This document shows positions 1 through 7,805 of a DNA stretch of 64,000 nucleotides, in pieces. Every line of letters starts with the position of its first letter. Position 1 is the first letter of the stretch. The notes under the pieces are model-generated. The model saw only the letters and a program-made list of their open reading frames with translations. It made no database searches and had not been told where the DNA came from. The stretch comes from Microbacterium aurugineum (GTDB taxonomy: Bacteria > Actinomycetota > Actinomycetes > Actinomycetales > Microbacteriaceae), in NCBI RefSeq assembly GCF_023101205.1, contig NZ_CP078078.1:2675411-2739410 (forward strand), in the 5' to 3' direction. The translations under genes were made by a program, and so were the position numbers.

Positions 1-660
1 TCGCTCTCATTGAGCGTGCGAACGCCCACACATAACGGTGTCGCGACCGCCTCCGCGGTCGTAGCCGCGCAAGCACCCGAGCGGGCACTCTGCGATCTCC
101 TCAAGCCTGGCCAGCGTCGCATTCACTTCAAGCGTGACAGCCGACGCCGTCAGCCCCTTTCGCGCATGTGCGCTCTCAACGTGCGCATGTCTGTCTGGGA
201 CGTGAAACAACGATCCGAAAACGAGGTTCGCCCACTCTCACCTGGCGCTCGATGTGGAGGCCGTCCGTGCTGGGGTCGGGCAACTGATCATCGAACGAGA
301 CGATTCTCTGCAACGTGCCGATCGGCTTCTGTCGCCGAAGTGATCCCGTCTCGCTCGGTCATCAGGGATGCAGTGTCGGCATGTCGCTCCACATGAGCAT
401 CCGCTGCCCTTGGGTAAGCGATGCCGTCGCCTGGTGCTACTCGAACGGGGGCGATTGGATACGTCGCGTCGGCACGATTGTCGAGTCCCGGGTCACCCGG
501 CTGTAGAAACACGTGAGCCTGGCTCGTCATACCATCCGGAAGACTGCCAGGCTCCGAGGGCTACTGCCCGCCGTAATGGAAGTCTAACTTGTGCACGCTG
601 CAACGGGGCAGCAGCCGGAACGGCGGTACCGATGTCGGTCGTCACAGCTAATCTCCTCAC
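1..660. other. Stretch without a supported gene
   Basis: I find no convincing coding region here. The open frames present are short, rich in Arg, Ser and Cys, lack a ribosome-binding site and do not read like conserved proteins on either strand. The stretch lies just beyond the 3' end of tRNA-Met, a common insertion point for integrative elements, so it may be degraded mobile DNA. That is inference; no integrase, IS end or att repeat is visible inside the window. Confidence 0.5.
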
Positions 661-840
661 ATGACCGTGAGATGCCCCACAGCCCGCGTTGTGATCAGCT
701 CCGAGGCTGAAGCGATCGCAGCAGCCCGACGCGCGCACAAACCGGTACGCGCGATGCGATGCCACTACTGCGGATGGTGGCACGTCGTCGGAATCGGCTC
801 GCCACTGGAGCGTCCGTCGAGGCCCCGTAGGCGCCGCTAA
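661..840 (+). CDS. Small zinc-ribbon-like protein (hypothetical)
   Basis: This 59-residue frame begins with ATG after an in-frame stop at 649-651. It has Cys5, a basic Ala-rich middle (residues 16-33), then C34-H-Y-C37-G-W-W-H41. That arrangement resembles the short 'CxxCGxWH' zinc-ribbon proteins often found in actinobacterial phages and genomic islands. No clear Shine-Dalgarno precedes the start. The C-terminus is very basic (RPRRRR). It could be a remnant or a chance frame, but the spacing of the Cys and His residues is hard to dismiss. Its position beside tRNA-Met fits accessory DNA. Confidence 0.4.
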   Translation: MTVRCPTARVVISSEAEAIAAARRAHKPVRAMRCHYCGWWHVVGIGSPLERPSRPRRRR

Positions 841-925
841 GCATCTGTCGTCGTCGCGCCGTTGACCGTCACGAGAGCTGCACAACGTCCGCAGCAGCAT
901 CCCAGATCCCGCTCCAGATACGACA

Positions 926-949
926 AAACCCCCGGAAATCCGGGGGTTT
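926..949 (-). terminator. Hairpin terminator of the tRNA-Thr/tRNA-Met unit
   Basis: AAACCCCCGG (926-935) pairs perfectly with CCGGGGGTTT (940-949) across a 4-nt loop. On the minus strand it lies 7 bases past the 3' end of tRNA-Met and finishes in a short T run, as expected of a Rho-independent terminator. Confidence 0.75.
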
Positions 950-956
950 GAATCTG

Positions 957-1030
957 TAGCAGGAGCGGGGCTTGAACCCGCGACCTCACGATTATGAGTC
1001 GTGCGCTCTCACCAACTGAGCTACCCTGCC
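957..1030 (-). tRNA. tRNA-Met (anticodon CAT)
   Basis: The 74-nt reverse complement folds as a cloverleaf: acceptor GGCAGGG pairs with TCCTGCT (two G-U pairs), discriminator A, anticodon loop CTCATAA, and a T-arm with GTTCAAG. CCA is not encoded. The CAT anticodon could mark elongator Met or tRNA-Ile2 (lysidine-modified). Its position next to tRNA-Thr(GGT), a common actinobacterial order, favours elongator Met. It lacks the features expected of an initiator tRNA, since the first acceptor pair is G-U rather than a C-A mismatch. Confidence 0.9.
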
Positions 1031-1064
1031 GCACGGCATCCATCCGTGTGAGAAGAATGCTGCG

Positions 1065-1136
1065 AGCCCCGAGTCAGGATTGAACTGACGACCCCTTCCT
1101 TACCATGGAAGTGCTCTGCCACTGAGCTATCGGGGC
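1065..1136 (-). tRNA. tRNA-Thr (anticodon GGT)
   Basis: The 72-nt reverse complement has acceptor GCCCCGA pairing with TCGGGGC, discriminator T, anticodon stem CTTCC/GGAAG around loop ATGGTAA, and T-arm GTTCAATC. It decodes ACC and ACT. It lies 34 bp upstream of tRNA-Met on the same strand, so the two are probably co-transcribed. Confidence 0.93.
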
Positions 1137-1163
1137 GTGCTGCCCGCGCGGGGCAACCGTACG

Positions 1164-1169
1164 AGAATA
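1164..1169 (-). promoter_or_regulatory. Candidate -10 box for tRNA-Thr/Met
   Basis: The minus strand reads TATTCT, 27 nt before the mature 5' end of tRNA-Thr. A good -35 box at 16-18 bp is not evident, so this is tentative. Confidence 0.35.
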
Positions 1170-1204
1170 CCATCACTGTGGCGTCCCCATGAAATCGAGG
1201 CGGG

Positions 1205-2533
1205 TCAATACGAGGTTCGACCAGCGTTCGCCTTGAGCCACGGCATCGGATCGATGGTCGATCCGTTGACGATGAGTTCGAAGTGCAGATGAGCGCCGTA
1301 CGAGCGGCCGGTGTTGCCGGTCTTACCGACGATGTCGCCGACCTTCACGGTGTCGCCCGCCTTGACCTGCAGAGACCCGTACTGCATGTGCGAATAGTGG
1401 CTGGTGATGACCTGGCCGTCGATGACGTGGTCGATGTAGACCGTGACACCGTAGGCGGCGCCCTGCTCCGTCGCGATGCGGACGGTGCCGTCGGCGATCG
1501 CCTGGATGGGCGCACCGTCGCCGGGGACGAAGTCGATGCCCTCGTGCAGACGCCCGCTGCGCATGCCGTATCCGTAGCTCATGCCGACCCCGACGAGGAA
1601 CGGCCACTGGATGGCGGCGTCGGGGTCGTTCGTGAAGACCTCACCCGAGTAGTTGATGCCCTGCTCGGCGGCGACCTCGACCAGCGAAACCGTGCTGAAG
1701 TCATCCGAACGAGCGAGAGACTCGTTCTCGACTGCGCCCGGTGCGACGAACGCCTGGATCTCTGCGGCGGCGGAATCCTTCGCGTCGGAACCTGCGGACG
1801 AGACCAGCGAGGTCGCTGACATCGCAGTGCGGCCCTGCACCGCAGCCACAGCCTCCGCGGGAAGCGTCATGGACACGGCGAGGAGTCCGGCGAGACTCAT
1901 CACTCCGACGGTCGCCCCGACGGTGACGAGCTTGCGGATGCTGCGTGGACGGCGCGGCCCGACGTGCGCGGACTCGGGCTCGGAGGACTCGCTCGCCTCC
2001 GCGGGCGCGGGCGCGTGCGTGGCCGATGTCCGGACGGACGCCGGAACAACAGGAACCGAGCCCGTGCGGAAGGCGCGCGATGCGCGCTCGAACTCGTCGA
2101 CATCGTCTTCGGGCGCGGCCGCCGCGACGGGTTCCGCCGGTGCCGGCGACTCGACGGAAGGCGCGACCGTGTCAGGATCTGCGGCATCGACGGAGTCGGC
2201 TGCAGTGTCGACGACGACCGGTGATGCCGGGACGTCGGCGATGATCGGCGCGGGAGTCGTGGCGATGAACGGCTCGGCCGGAACCTCGGCGGCGTCCGCG
2301 CCGGCTGCCTGGCGCTGGCGAGCAGCGCGACGAGAGAGAGGAGCGACGGCGGCGAGGGCGACGGCAGTGGAGTCAGCCGTGGAGAGGGGTCCCGTCGTTC
2401 CCGCCGCAGAGGCCTCGGAGGCCGCGATGCGGAGTCGGCTGGACCGGCGCGTGGGCGCAGAGGCAGCCTCGGGATTCTCGAAGGGCAAAGCGTTTCTCTC
2501 GGGTCGTGCGTCAGCTCGGGGGCGCAAACTCAA
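1205..2533 (-). CDS. M23-family peptidoglycan endopeptidase, membrane-anchored
   Basis: The 442-residue protein has a long, low-complexity Ala/Pro/Ser-rich N-terminus (1-200), one transmembrane helix (about 203-222) and a C-terminal LytM/M23 domain (about 315-430). Zinc-ligand motifs are HEGID (His330, Asp334) and HLH (His415-His417), with the usual 'GNTGRSYGAHLHFEL' block broken only by normal variation. It should cut peptide cross-links of the cell wall from the outer face of the membrane, or activate other hydrolases. The start is a TTG directly after a hairpin that contains its ribosome-binding site. The gene stands alone, upstream of the tRNA pair on the same strand. Confidence 0.88.
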   Translation of the reverse strand: MSLRPRADARPERNALPFENPEAASAPTRRSSRLRIAASEASAAGTTGPLSTADSTAVALAAVAPLSRRAARQRQAAGADAAEVPAEPFIATTPAPIIADVPASPVVVDTAADSVDAADPDTVAPSVESPAPAEPVAAAAPEDDVDEFERASRAFRTGSVPVVPASVRTSATHAPAPAEASESSEPESAHVGPRRPRSIRKLVTVGATVGVMSLAGLLAVSMTLPAEAVAAVQGRTAMSATSLVSSAGSDAKDSAAAEIQAFVAPGAVENESLARSDDFSTVSLVEVAAEQGINYSGEVFTNDPDAAIQWPFLVGVGMSYGYGMRSGRLHEGIDFVPGDGAPIQAIADGTVRIATEQGAAYGVTVYIDHVIDGQVITSHYSHMQYGSLQVKAGDTVKVGDIVGKTGNTGRSYGAHLHFELIVNGSTIDPMPWLKANAGRTSY

Positions 2534-2558
2534 ACTCTCACCTTCGGGTGGTGAGAGT
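2534..2558 (-). promoter_or_regulatory. Hairpin sequestering the M23 gene's ribosome-binding site
   Basis: ACTCTCACC and GGTGAGAGT form a perfect 9-bp stem with a 7-nt loop, directly before the TTG start at 2533. The 3' arm on the mRNA contains the only Shine-Dalgarno-like sequence (AGGTGAGAG), so the folded RNA would block ribosome access. This may act as a thermosensor or translational switch. Confidence 0.55.
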
Positions 2559-2609
2559 AACGATCGGGTAAAACACTACCCTGGCCACCCTGGGAAAGCC
2601 ATGGATCAT

Positions 2610-3404
2610 TCACTTTTCCGTTCCCAGGATCGCGAGCAGTCGGTCGTGCACGGCGCGTCCTGCCGCGACGAGCATGGGCCGCGGGGATTCGACGTCGGTG
2701 CGTGACACGACTCCACCGGCCTCCGACACCAGGAGCCCACCGGCGGCATGGTCCCACGGACGCAATCCGCGCTCGAAGTAGCCGTCGAGCCGCCCCGCAG
2801 CGACATACGCGAGGTCGAGAGCGGCCGCTCCCATGCGACGGACATCACGTGCCATCGGCATCACCCGCGCCACCGTGGCGAGGTCGCCTTCATGGGTTGC
2901 AGGGTCGTAGCCGAAGCCGGTACCGAGGAGCGCTCCGGCGGGCGTCTCCGCCGTGACCGAGAGCCGGGCGCCGTCTGACCACGCACCGTGACCGAGGGCT
3001 GCGGTGAACATCTCACCGAGCGCGGGCGCGTTGACCGCGGCGGCGAGAGCTTCCCAGGATTCGGGGTCGGGCTCGCCTCGGACGGCGGCGATGCTGACGT
3101 TGTAGGCCGGGATGCCGTACGCATAATTGACGGTGCCGTCGATCGGGTCGACGACCCAGGTGATCCCGCTCGTTCCGACCTCGGCCCCGGACTCCTCACC
3201 GAGAAAGCCGTCCTCCGCGCGGGCAGCGCGCAGGCGATCGCGGATGAGCGCCTCGACCTCGCGGTCCGCTTCCGTGACGATGTCCGCGAGCGTCGACTTG
3301 GTCGCCGCCAGACGCACACCCTCTTGTCGGCGTCTGCGCGCGAGGTCTCCCGCTTCGCGCGCGATCTCCGTCGCGAGTTCGCCGAGCTCTCCGGCGAGGG
3401 TCAC
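2610..3404 (-). CDS. Inositol monophosphatase-family phosphatase
   Basis: This is a 264-residue member of the Mg2+-dependent, Li+-sensitive phosphatase family. Metal-binding motifs are visible: G69-E-E71, D86-P-I-D89-G-T and W217-D218-H-A-A-G. The substrate could be myo-inositol-1-phosphate or histidinol-phosphate; HisN of actinobacteria is in the same family, and sequence alone does not decide. I chose the GTG at 3404 because it overlaps the upstream gene's stop (GTGA), giving a typical family length. Longer starts would add a low-complexity tail with no conserved motif. Translation is probably coupled to the membrane-protein gene upstream. Confidence 0.88.
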   Translation of the reverse strand: MTLAGELGELATEIAREAGDLARRRRQEGVRLAATKSTLADIVTEADREVEALIRDRLRAARAEDGFLGEESGAEVGTSGITWVVDPIDGTVNYAYGIPAYNVSIAAVRGEPDPESWEALAAAVNAPALGEMFTAALGHGAWSDGARLSVTAETPAGALLGTGFGYDPATHEGDLATVARVMPMARDVRRMGAAALDLAYVAAGRLDGYFERGLRPWDHAAGGLLVSEAGGVVSRTDVESPRPMLVAAGRAVHDRLLAILGTEK

Positions 3405-4411
3405 GGCGCGGGCTGCTGCGGCGCGGGCGGTTGCGGCGCGGGCGGTTGCGGCGCGGGCGGAGGAGGCGGGAACGCAGAGGGCTCTTGCCTCGGCGCCGGG
3501 GGCTGCTCCACGGCACCAGGTGTCGGCGGCATCGTATGCACCCCGGGGGCCTGCGGCGGCGCGGGTTGTGCGTACGCCTGCTCCACCGGCTGCGGCACGA
3601 CGGGGAAGCTCGCGGCCGGGGCCGCCGGAAGCGACTGCTGTGCCGTGACCGTCGGGTACCCGGTGTAGTACGCCGTCCAATCGGGCGACGAGTCGGGAAG
3701 CACCGGCAGCGGGGTGATGCCGTCGGCATAGGTCGGCCAGGACGGCGCGGATCTGACGCCCGGCGTGGCCGGTGTCTTCTTGGGCGCGAAGAGCGCGTTC
3801 AGGAGCGGGATGAGCGTGGTGCCGACGGCGACGAGGATCGTGAGGGCGACGACGATCCGCCAGTACAGGGCGCCGTACTCGAACGTGTTCGGGAAGGCGA
3901 GGAAGAACACGAGCATGCCGACGAGTCCGCCGAGGAAGGTGATCGTGACGATGTAGATGACTCGTGTGAACGTGGTGACGTAGCGCTGGGCAGCCGGTGT
4001 GAACAGTCGCACGTGGACGAGCGCGAGCTGGAGGATGCCGATGACCAGCAGCAGTTGGAAGAAGCGCTCGGCGCCGAAGTACATGCCGTCTTCGGGGAGC
4101 CAGATCTTGACGGCGCCGACGAGGAGCGCGACGATCCAGCTCACCATGCTGGCCAGCTGCAGCCAGTCGGGACGGTTCGGGGCGAGCCCGGCCTCGGCGA
4201 TCGCGATCCCCGCGAAGGCCGCCAGGAGGAGGATCGTGAGGAAGGCTCGGCCGATCAGTCCGTCCTGATCCCCGATGAGCACCCAGACGACGCAGACCAG
4301 TGCAGCGGCGATCAGAGCGCCGATGGCGATCCAGAGAGAGCCTCGGATCAGCAGCGACATGTTCTTCTTCTCACCCTGCGGCTGCGGTGTGGTGATGTCC
4401 GGCTGGGACAT
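3401..4411 (-). CDS. Polytopic membrane protein with Pro-rich C-tail (unknown function)
   Basis: The protein has 336 residues. Hydrophobic segments between about residues 20 and 215 suggest six transmembrane helices, followed by a roughly 120-residue cytosolic tail rich in Pro, Gln and Ala, ending in PAPQP repeats. I do not recognise a family. The ATG at 4411 has AGAGG 8 nt upstream; in-frame starts further upstream lack one. The stop overlaps the phosphatase start by 4 nt, so the two form one translational unit. A Pro-rich tail of this kind often binds partner proteins, but nothing shows which. Confidence 0.7.
   Translation of the reverse strand: MSQPDITTPQPQGEKKNMSLLIRGSLWIAIGALIAAALVCVVWVLIGDQDGLIGRAFLTILLLAAFAGIAIAEAGLAPNRPDWLQLASMVSWIVALLVGAVKIWLPEDGMYFGAERFFQLLLVIGILQLALVHVRLFTPAAQRYVTTFTRVIYIVTITFLGGLVGMLVFFLAFPNTFEYGALYWRIVVALTILVAVGTTLIPLLNALFAPKKTPATPGVRSAPSWPTYADGITPLPVLPDSSPDWTAYYTGYPTVTAQQSLPAAPAASFPVVPQPVEQAYAQPAPPQAPGVHTMPPTPGAVEQPPAPRQEPSAFPPPPPAPQPPAPQPPAPQQPAP
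3406..3460. repeat. 15-bp tandem repeat (about 3.7 copies)
   Basis: The unit GCGCGGGCGGTTGCG is exact at 3421-3435 and 3436-3450. A diverged copy precedes it (3406-3420) and a 10-bp partial copy follows. It encodes the PAPQP repeats at the C-terminus of the membrane protein, so copy-number change would stay in frame. Confidence 0.85.
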
Positions 4412-4526
4412 GGCGATCCTCTCGTCGAGCGGCGATGCCTTCATCCTGCCACGCCCACCGCCGGATACCGCGGCCACCGCACGGGTTGGGGAAAGTCACC
4501 ATCCGCACGGGGCGGAGCAGAAGAAG

Positions 4527-5327
4527 TCAGCCGGCCCTCTTGGCTGCCGAGGCGGCGAATGCCGACACCCGCGCCTGCGCGTCCGGAGTCTCCAGCGCGG
4601 CGCCGATCGATCGGGCCTCCTCGCTCAACTGCTCGGCGAAGGAGCGTTCGGGCTGGGAACGGACCAATCGCTTCGCGTGCCCGTACGCGTCGGCGGCTCC
4701 CGCCAGCCAGAAGCGGGCGATCTCCTCGCCACGCGCTCGCACCAGGGCGGCCTCGGCCACGGAATCCTCCCCCTCGACGACCTCGGCCACGAGTCCCCAG
4801 TCGAGCGCCTCCGAGGCCGACAGCAGACGATCCTGCAACACCAGCTGCAGTGCGCGCCTCTGGCCGACGGCGCGCGCGAGCTGGGCCGACACCGAGAGGT
4901 CGGGCGTCAGGCCGATGTTCGCGTACAGGCTCCCGAGCTTCGACCGCGAGCCGACGACCGCATAGTCGCTCGAGAGCAGGATGCCGAGGCCCCCGCCCGC
5001 CGTCGTGCCGTGCGCGGCGGCGACCACGGGAACCGTCGATTCCGTGAGGGAACGGATACCGGTGTTGATGACCTCGGCGAGCGCGGTGATCTCCGCGCCG
5101 GAAGCTCCCATGGTCGTGGCCATGTCGATCACATCGCCCCCCGCGCAGAAGGCGGGGCCGGACGCATCGATCAGGATCGCCTTCACGTCGGCGCGCGATG
5201 TCGCCTCGGCGGTCGCGTCCTTCCACGCATGTGCGAGGTCGGCGTTGAACGCGTTGAGGCGGGCAGGGCGGTTCAGCGAGAGCCGGGCCATCCCCTCTTC
5301 GACGGCGAACAGGATGGCATCACTCAT
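4527..5327 (-). CDS. Enoyl-CoA hydratase/isomerase family protein
   Basis: The 266-residue crotonase-fold protein carries the oxyanion-hole segments FCAGGDV (about 60-66) and HGTTAGGGLGILL (about 108-120), with the usual 'GLTPD' region after them. Known members hydrate or isomerise acyl-CoA esters; the substrate cannot be read from the sequence. The usual second catalytic Glu region reads PDLSVS, so classical hydratase chemistry is not assured. The ATG at 5327 is preceded by AAGGAGA. It stands alone between the FBP gene and the membrane-protein/phosphatase pair, all on the minus strand. Confidence 0.85.
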   Translation of the reverse strand: MSDAILFAVEEGMARLSLNRPARLNAFNADLAHAWKDATAEATSRADVKAILIDASGPAFCAGGDVIDMATTMGASGAEITALAEVINTGIRSLTESTVPVVAAAHGTTAGGGLGILLSSDYAVVGSRSKLGSLYANIGLTPDLSVSAQLARAVGQRRALQLVLQDRLLSASEALDWGLVAEVVEGEDSVAEAALVRARGEEIARFWLAGAADAYGHAKRLVRSQPERSFAEQLSEEARSIGAALETPDAQARVSAFAASAAKRAG

Positions 5328-5373
5328 GGCGTCTCCTTCGAGCACAGGACGTGTGGGTCCAGCGTAGCCGCGA

Positions 5374-5865
5374 TCAGCTGCGCTCCCAGACCTGCGAGAC
5401 GAAGCGCTCCATCCGGCGGTGTGTCCCGTCCAGGCGCAGGTCGGCCTGCCCCGGTGCCCTGACCTCGTTCGGTGCCAACGGGTGCGCGAGACGTACGTTC
5501 TCGTGGCAGGAGAGGTCGGCGCACATGTAGGCGCCGACCGAATCGCCGCGCCGCCCGGCCTGGCCCGAGCGGCGTGCGGAGAACAGGGAGATCTGGTTGC
5601 CGGGCTGCATCGTGTGGCAGATGTCGCACATCCCCGATCGTCCGCGCCCGGGCTCGGTGGCCCGGAGCACGATCCCGACGACCGTCTCCTCCAGCGGGAT
5701 CAAGACGTAGCCGCGGCGGCTCGCATTCGGATCCGACCAGGCGAAGAAGTCGAGGTAGTCCCAATCGACGAGCAGGAAGTCATGCGGCATCTCCATGATC
5801 CGCAGCTCCTCCGCATCCGCGTTGACGAACGATGCCCGGACGTCGGCTTCGGTGAGCGGTCGCAT
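5374..5865 (-). CDS. FBP-domain zinc protein (FusB-like, EF-G binding)
   Basis: The protein has 163 residues and the four cysteines of the FBP treble-clef zinc finger: C80-x2-C83 and C115-x4-C120. The N-terminal half has the aromatic-rich 'DWDYLDFFAW' block typical of this family. Related FusB-type proteins bind elongation factor G on the ribosome and can rescue it from fusidic acid; chromosomal actinobacterial copies are mostly uncharacterised. The gene starts 9 bp after the glycoside-hydrolase stop, so it could be the last cistron of the sugar operon. A TAGACT hexamer 6 nt before the ATG may instead give it its own leaderless transcript. Confidence 0.85.
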   Translation of the reverse strand: MRPLTEADVRASFVNADAEELRIMEMPHDFLLVDWDYLDFFAWSDPNASRRGYVLIPLEETVVGIVLRATEPGRGRSGMCDICHTMQPGNQISLFSARRSGQAGRRGDSVGAYMCADLSCHENVRLAHPLAPNEVRAPGQADLRLDGTHRRMERFVSQVWERS

Positions 5866-5871
5866 CGCTCC

Positions 5872-5877
5872 AGTCTA
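5872..5877 (-). promoter_or_regulatory. Candidate leaderless -10 box for the FBP gene
   Basis: TAGACT lies 6 nt before the ATG on the minus strand. It overlaps the stop codon (TAG) of the upstream gene, so it could be coincidental. Confidence 0.35.
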
Positions 5878-6843
5878 CGAACGCCTGCCAGCCAGGGCTT
5901 CACGCACGGCAAGACGCCCCTCGACCCATTCGACAGGCATCGGGTCGGTGATCCCCCCGACGAAGTGCCCGTCATCACCACGGTTGCGGAAGGCGAACAG
6001 CAACCATCGCCCATCGTCGCGGCGGCGCAGGAGCCTGCCCACGTAGAGGTCGTCACCGGTCAAGGGTTCGGCGCGAGAGATGTCGAAGGGTCCGAGCACA
6101 CTGTCCGCGGCCACCGCCCATGTGCCGCCCGCAGCCGGCCTCCGCGACGGCATCGAGTGCTCCGCCAGGCAGGAGAACAGGAGAACGGGGCGACCGTCGA
6201 CGACCTCGACCTGAACGACCTCCAACTGCCCGAACCCGTCGTCGGAGGGCACGCTCAACGGCTCACGCAACTCCCACTCGCGAAGATCGGCCGACCACGC
6301 GTGGCCGATCACTCCCCTGCCCTCGACGGGTCCATGAGGTGCACGAGCCGTGACGTACATGTGCCACCCGTCGCCCTCGGGGTCGGGGAAGACCCACGGG
6401 TCGCGGAAGGCCTCGTCGTGCCACGCGCCACTGTCGACCGTCTCATACCAGGGGGCCTGCGCGTTCAGCACCGGATGCGGTGCCTTGTGCCACTCGACGA
6501 GGTCTGACGAGGTGGCATACCCGATCGACTGGATGTTCTTGCCTCCGCCGCTCAGGCTCGCACCGGTGTAGAAGAGGAACCACGTCCCGTCCGGGTGCCG
6601 CACCGTCGAGCCCGTCCAGGTGGCGAGGTCGTCGAACGCAGGAGCGTCACCGCGCACGAGCGCATCCGGTCCCCGTGTCCACTCGACGAGGTCGAGCGAG
6701 GTCGCGTGACCGATCGAGGCGCGGTAGTGGCGCTGTTCCGGGTCGTGCAGCGCGCGCGAGGCGTAGAGGAAGAAGAGGTGGTACTGCTCGCCGTCGTCGG
6801 CGAACCAGAAGTCCCATACCCACGAGTCGGGAAGGTCGAACAC
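5875..6843 (-). CDS. GH32/GH43-like beta-propeller glycoside hydrolase
   Basis: The 322-residue protein fits a five-bladed propeller of the GH32/43/68 type. An N-terminal WVWDFWF block replaces the classical WMNDPNG and probably supplies the first catalytic Asp, RDPWVF gives the 'RDP' motif, and the Glu in QLEVVQ may be the acid/base. There is no C-terminal beta-sandwich, unlike ordinary GH32 enzymes of about 480 residues. There is no signal peptide, so it is probably cytosolic and acts on imported fructosides or related sugars. GTG 6843 is chosen because AAAGGAAA precedes it; an upstream GTG (6858) overlaps the permease stop. Last sugar gene of the LacI operon. Confidence 0.78.
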   Translation of the reverse strand: MFDLPDSWVWDFWFADDGEQYHLFFLYASRALHDPEQRHYRASIGHATSLDLVEWTRGPDALVRGDAPAFDDLATWTGSTVRHPDGTWFLFYTGASLSGGGKNIQSIGYATSSDLVEWHKAPHPVLNAQAPWYETVDSGAWHDEAFRDPWVFPDPEGDGWHMYVTARAPHGPVEGRGVIGHAWSADLREWELREPLSVPSDDGFGQLEVVQVEVVDGRPVLLFSCLAEHSMPSRRPAAGGTWAVAADSVLGPFDISRAEPLTGDDLYVGRLLRRRDDGRWLLFAFRNRGDDGHFVGGITDPMPVEWVEGRLAVREALAGRRS

Positions 6844-6854
6844 GGTGTTTCCTT

Positions 6855-7805
6855 TCACCCTTTCACTCCGCTCGCGGCGATCGAGCTGACGAAGGCGCGC
6901 TGGAAGATCAGGAAGACGATGAGCACGGGGATCGTGATCATCGACGTGTACGCCATGACCTCACCCCAGGCGGTGTTGAGTTGGAAGAAGTACTGCATGC
7001 CGACCATGACGGGCCGGAGGTTCTCTCGCTGCACGACCATGAGCGGCCACAGGTACTGGTTCCATGCAGGCAGGAAGGTCAGGATCGCGACCGTCGCGAA
7101 CGCCGGGCCCGACAGCGGCACGATGATGCGGCGGTAGATCCTGAACCAGCTCGCCCCGTCGATCCGGGCAGCCTCGTCGAGCGACTTCGGGATCGTGGAG
7201 AAGTACTGCGTGAACAGGAAGATGGAGAACGCGTTCGCGATGAACGGCACGATCTGCACCTCGTAGGTGTTCAACCAGCCGAAGTCGTACTTGAGCACGC
7301 CGCCTTCGAAGACGAGGGTGGGCAGCTGGGCGACCCAGTAGACCATCGGCACCGCGATGGTCTCGAACGGCACGATGAGGGTCGCGATGATGACGGCGAG
7401 CACGACGAGCCGGCCGCGCCATGCGAGCCGCGAAAGGGCGAAACCGGCCATCGAGTTGACGATGAGCCCGAGCCCGACGGTCAGCACCGTCACGAGCACC
7501 GAGTTGAACATGAACTGCGCGACCGGCACCCGGTCGAAGACCCCGAAGTAGTTGTCGAGGCTGATGTCACCGACGGGGAGGAAGGCGAGCGGAGAGTCGA
7601 GGTCCTGCAGAATCTGCGCGTCGGGCTTGAGGCTCGACACGAACATGAACACGAGCGGGAACAGGAAGATCACAGCGAGCACCGACATGGCGATATAGGT
7701 CGCCGCCGTGCCCCATCGGCGGCCCGCAGCAGCCGTGCGCGGGGCGCGGGCGGAGCGCGACGCCGGCCGCCCCGTCTCGGTGTGGTTGTCTACGGTGGCG
7801 GTCAT
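6855..7805 (-). CDS. Carbohydrate ABC transporter permease (MalG type)
   Basis: This 316-residue inner-membrane subunit has about six transmembrane helices and the EAA loop 'EAARIDGASWFRIYRRIIVPLSGP' region (split here by position, about residues 211-235) that contacts the ATPase. ATG 7805 shares a base with the upstream stop (TGATG), indicating coupling with the first permease. No ATP-binding subunit is encoded in this operon, so a shared MsiK/UgpC-type ATPase elsewhere in the genome probably drives it, as in many actinobacteria. Confidence 0.92.
   Translation of the reverse strand: MTATVDNHTETGRPASRSARAPRTAAAGRRWGTAATYIAMSVLAVIFLFPLVFMFVSSLKPDAQILQDLDSPLAFLPVGDISLDNYFGVFDRVPVAQFMFNSVLVTVLTVGLGLIVNSMAGFALSRLAWRGRLVVLAVIIATLIVPFETIAVPMVYWVAQLPTLVFEGGVLKYDFGWLNTYEVQIVPFIANAFSIFLFTQYFSTIPKSLDEAARIDGASWFRIYRRIIVPLSGPAFATVAILTFLPAWNQYLWPLMVVQRENLRPVMVGMQYFFQLNTAWGEVMAYTSMITIPVLIVFLIFQRAFVSSIAASGVKG

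Noticed and set aside
957..1030. tRNA with CAT anticodon considered as initiator Met or tRNA-Ile2
   Set aside because: The first acceptor pair is G-U, unlike an initiator; synteny with tRNA-Thr favours elongator Met. Ile2 cannot be fully excluded without identity-element comparison.
2534..2609. A c-di-AMP (ydaO-type) riboswitch before the M23 gene
   Set aside because: Only 76 bp separate it from the upstream gene, too short for that riboswitch, and only a simple hairpin is present.
3406..3460. Tandem repeat considered as a CRISPR array
   Set aside because: Copies are contiguous with no spacers and encode amino-acid repeats in a real gene.
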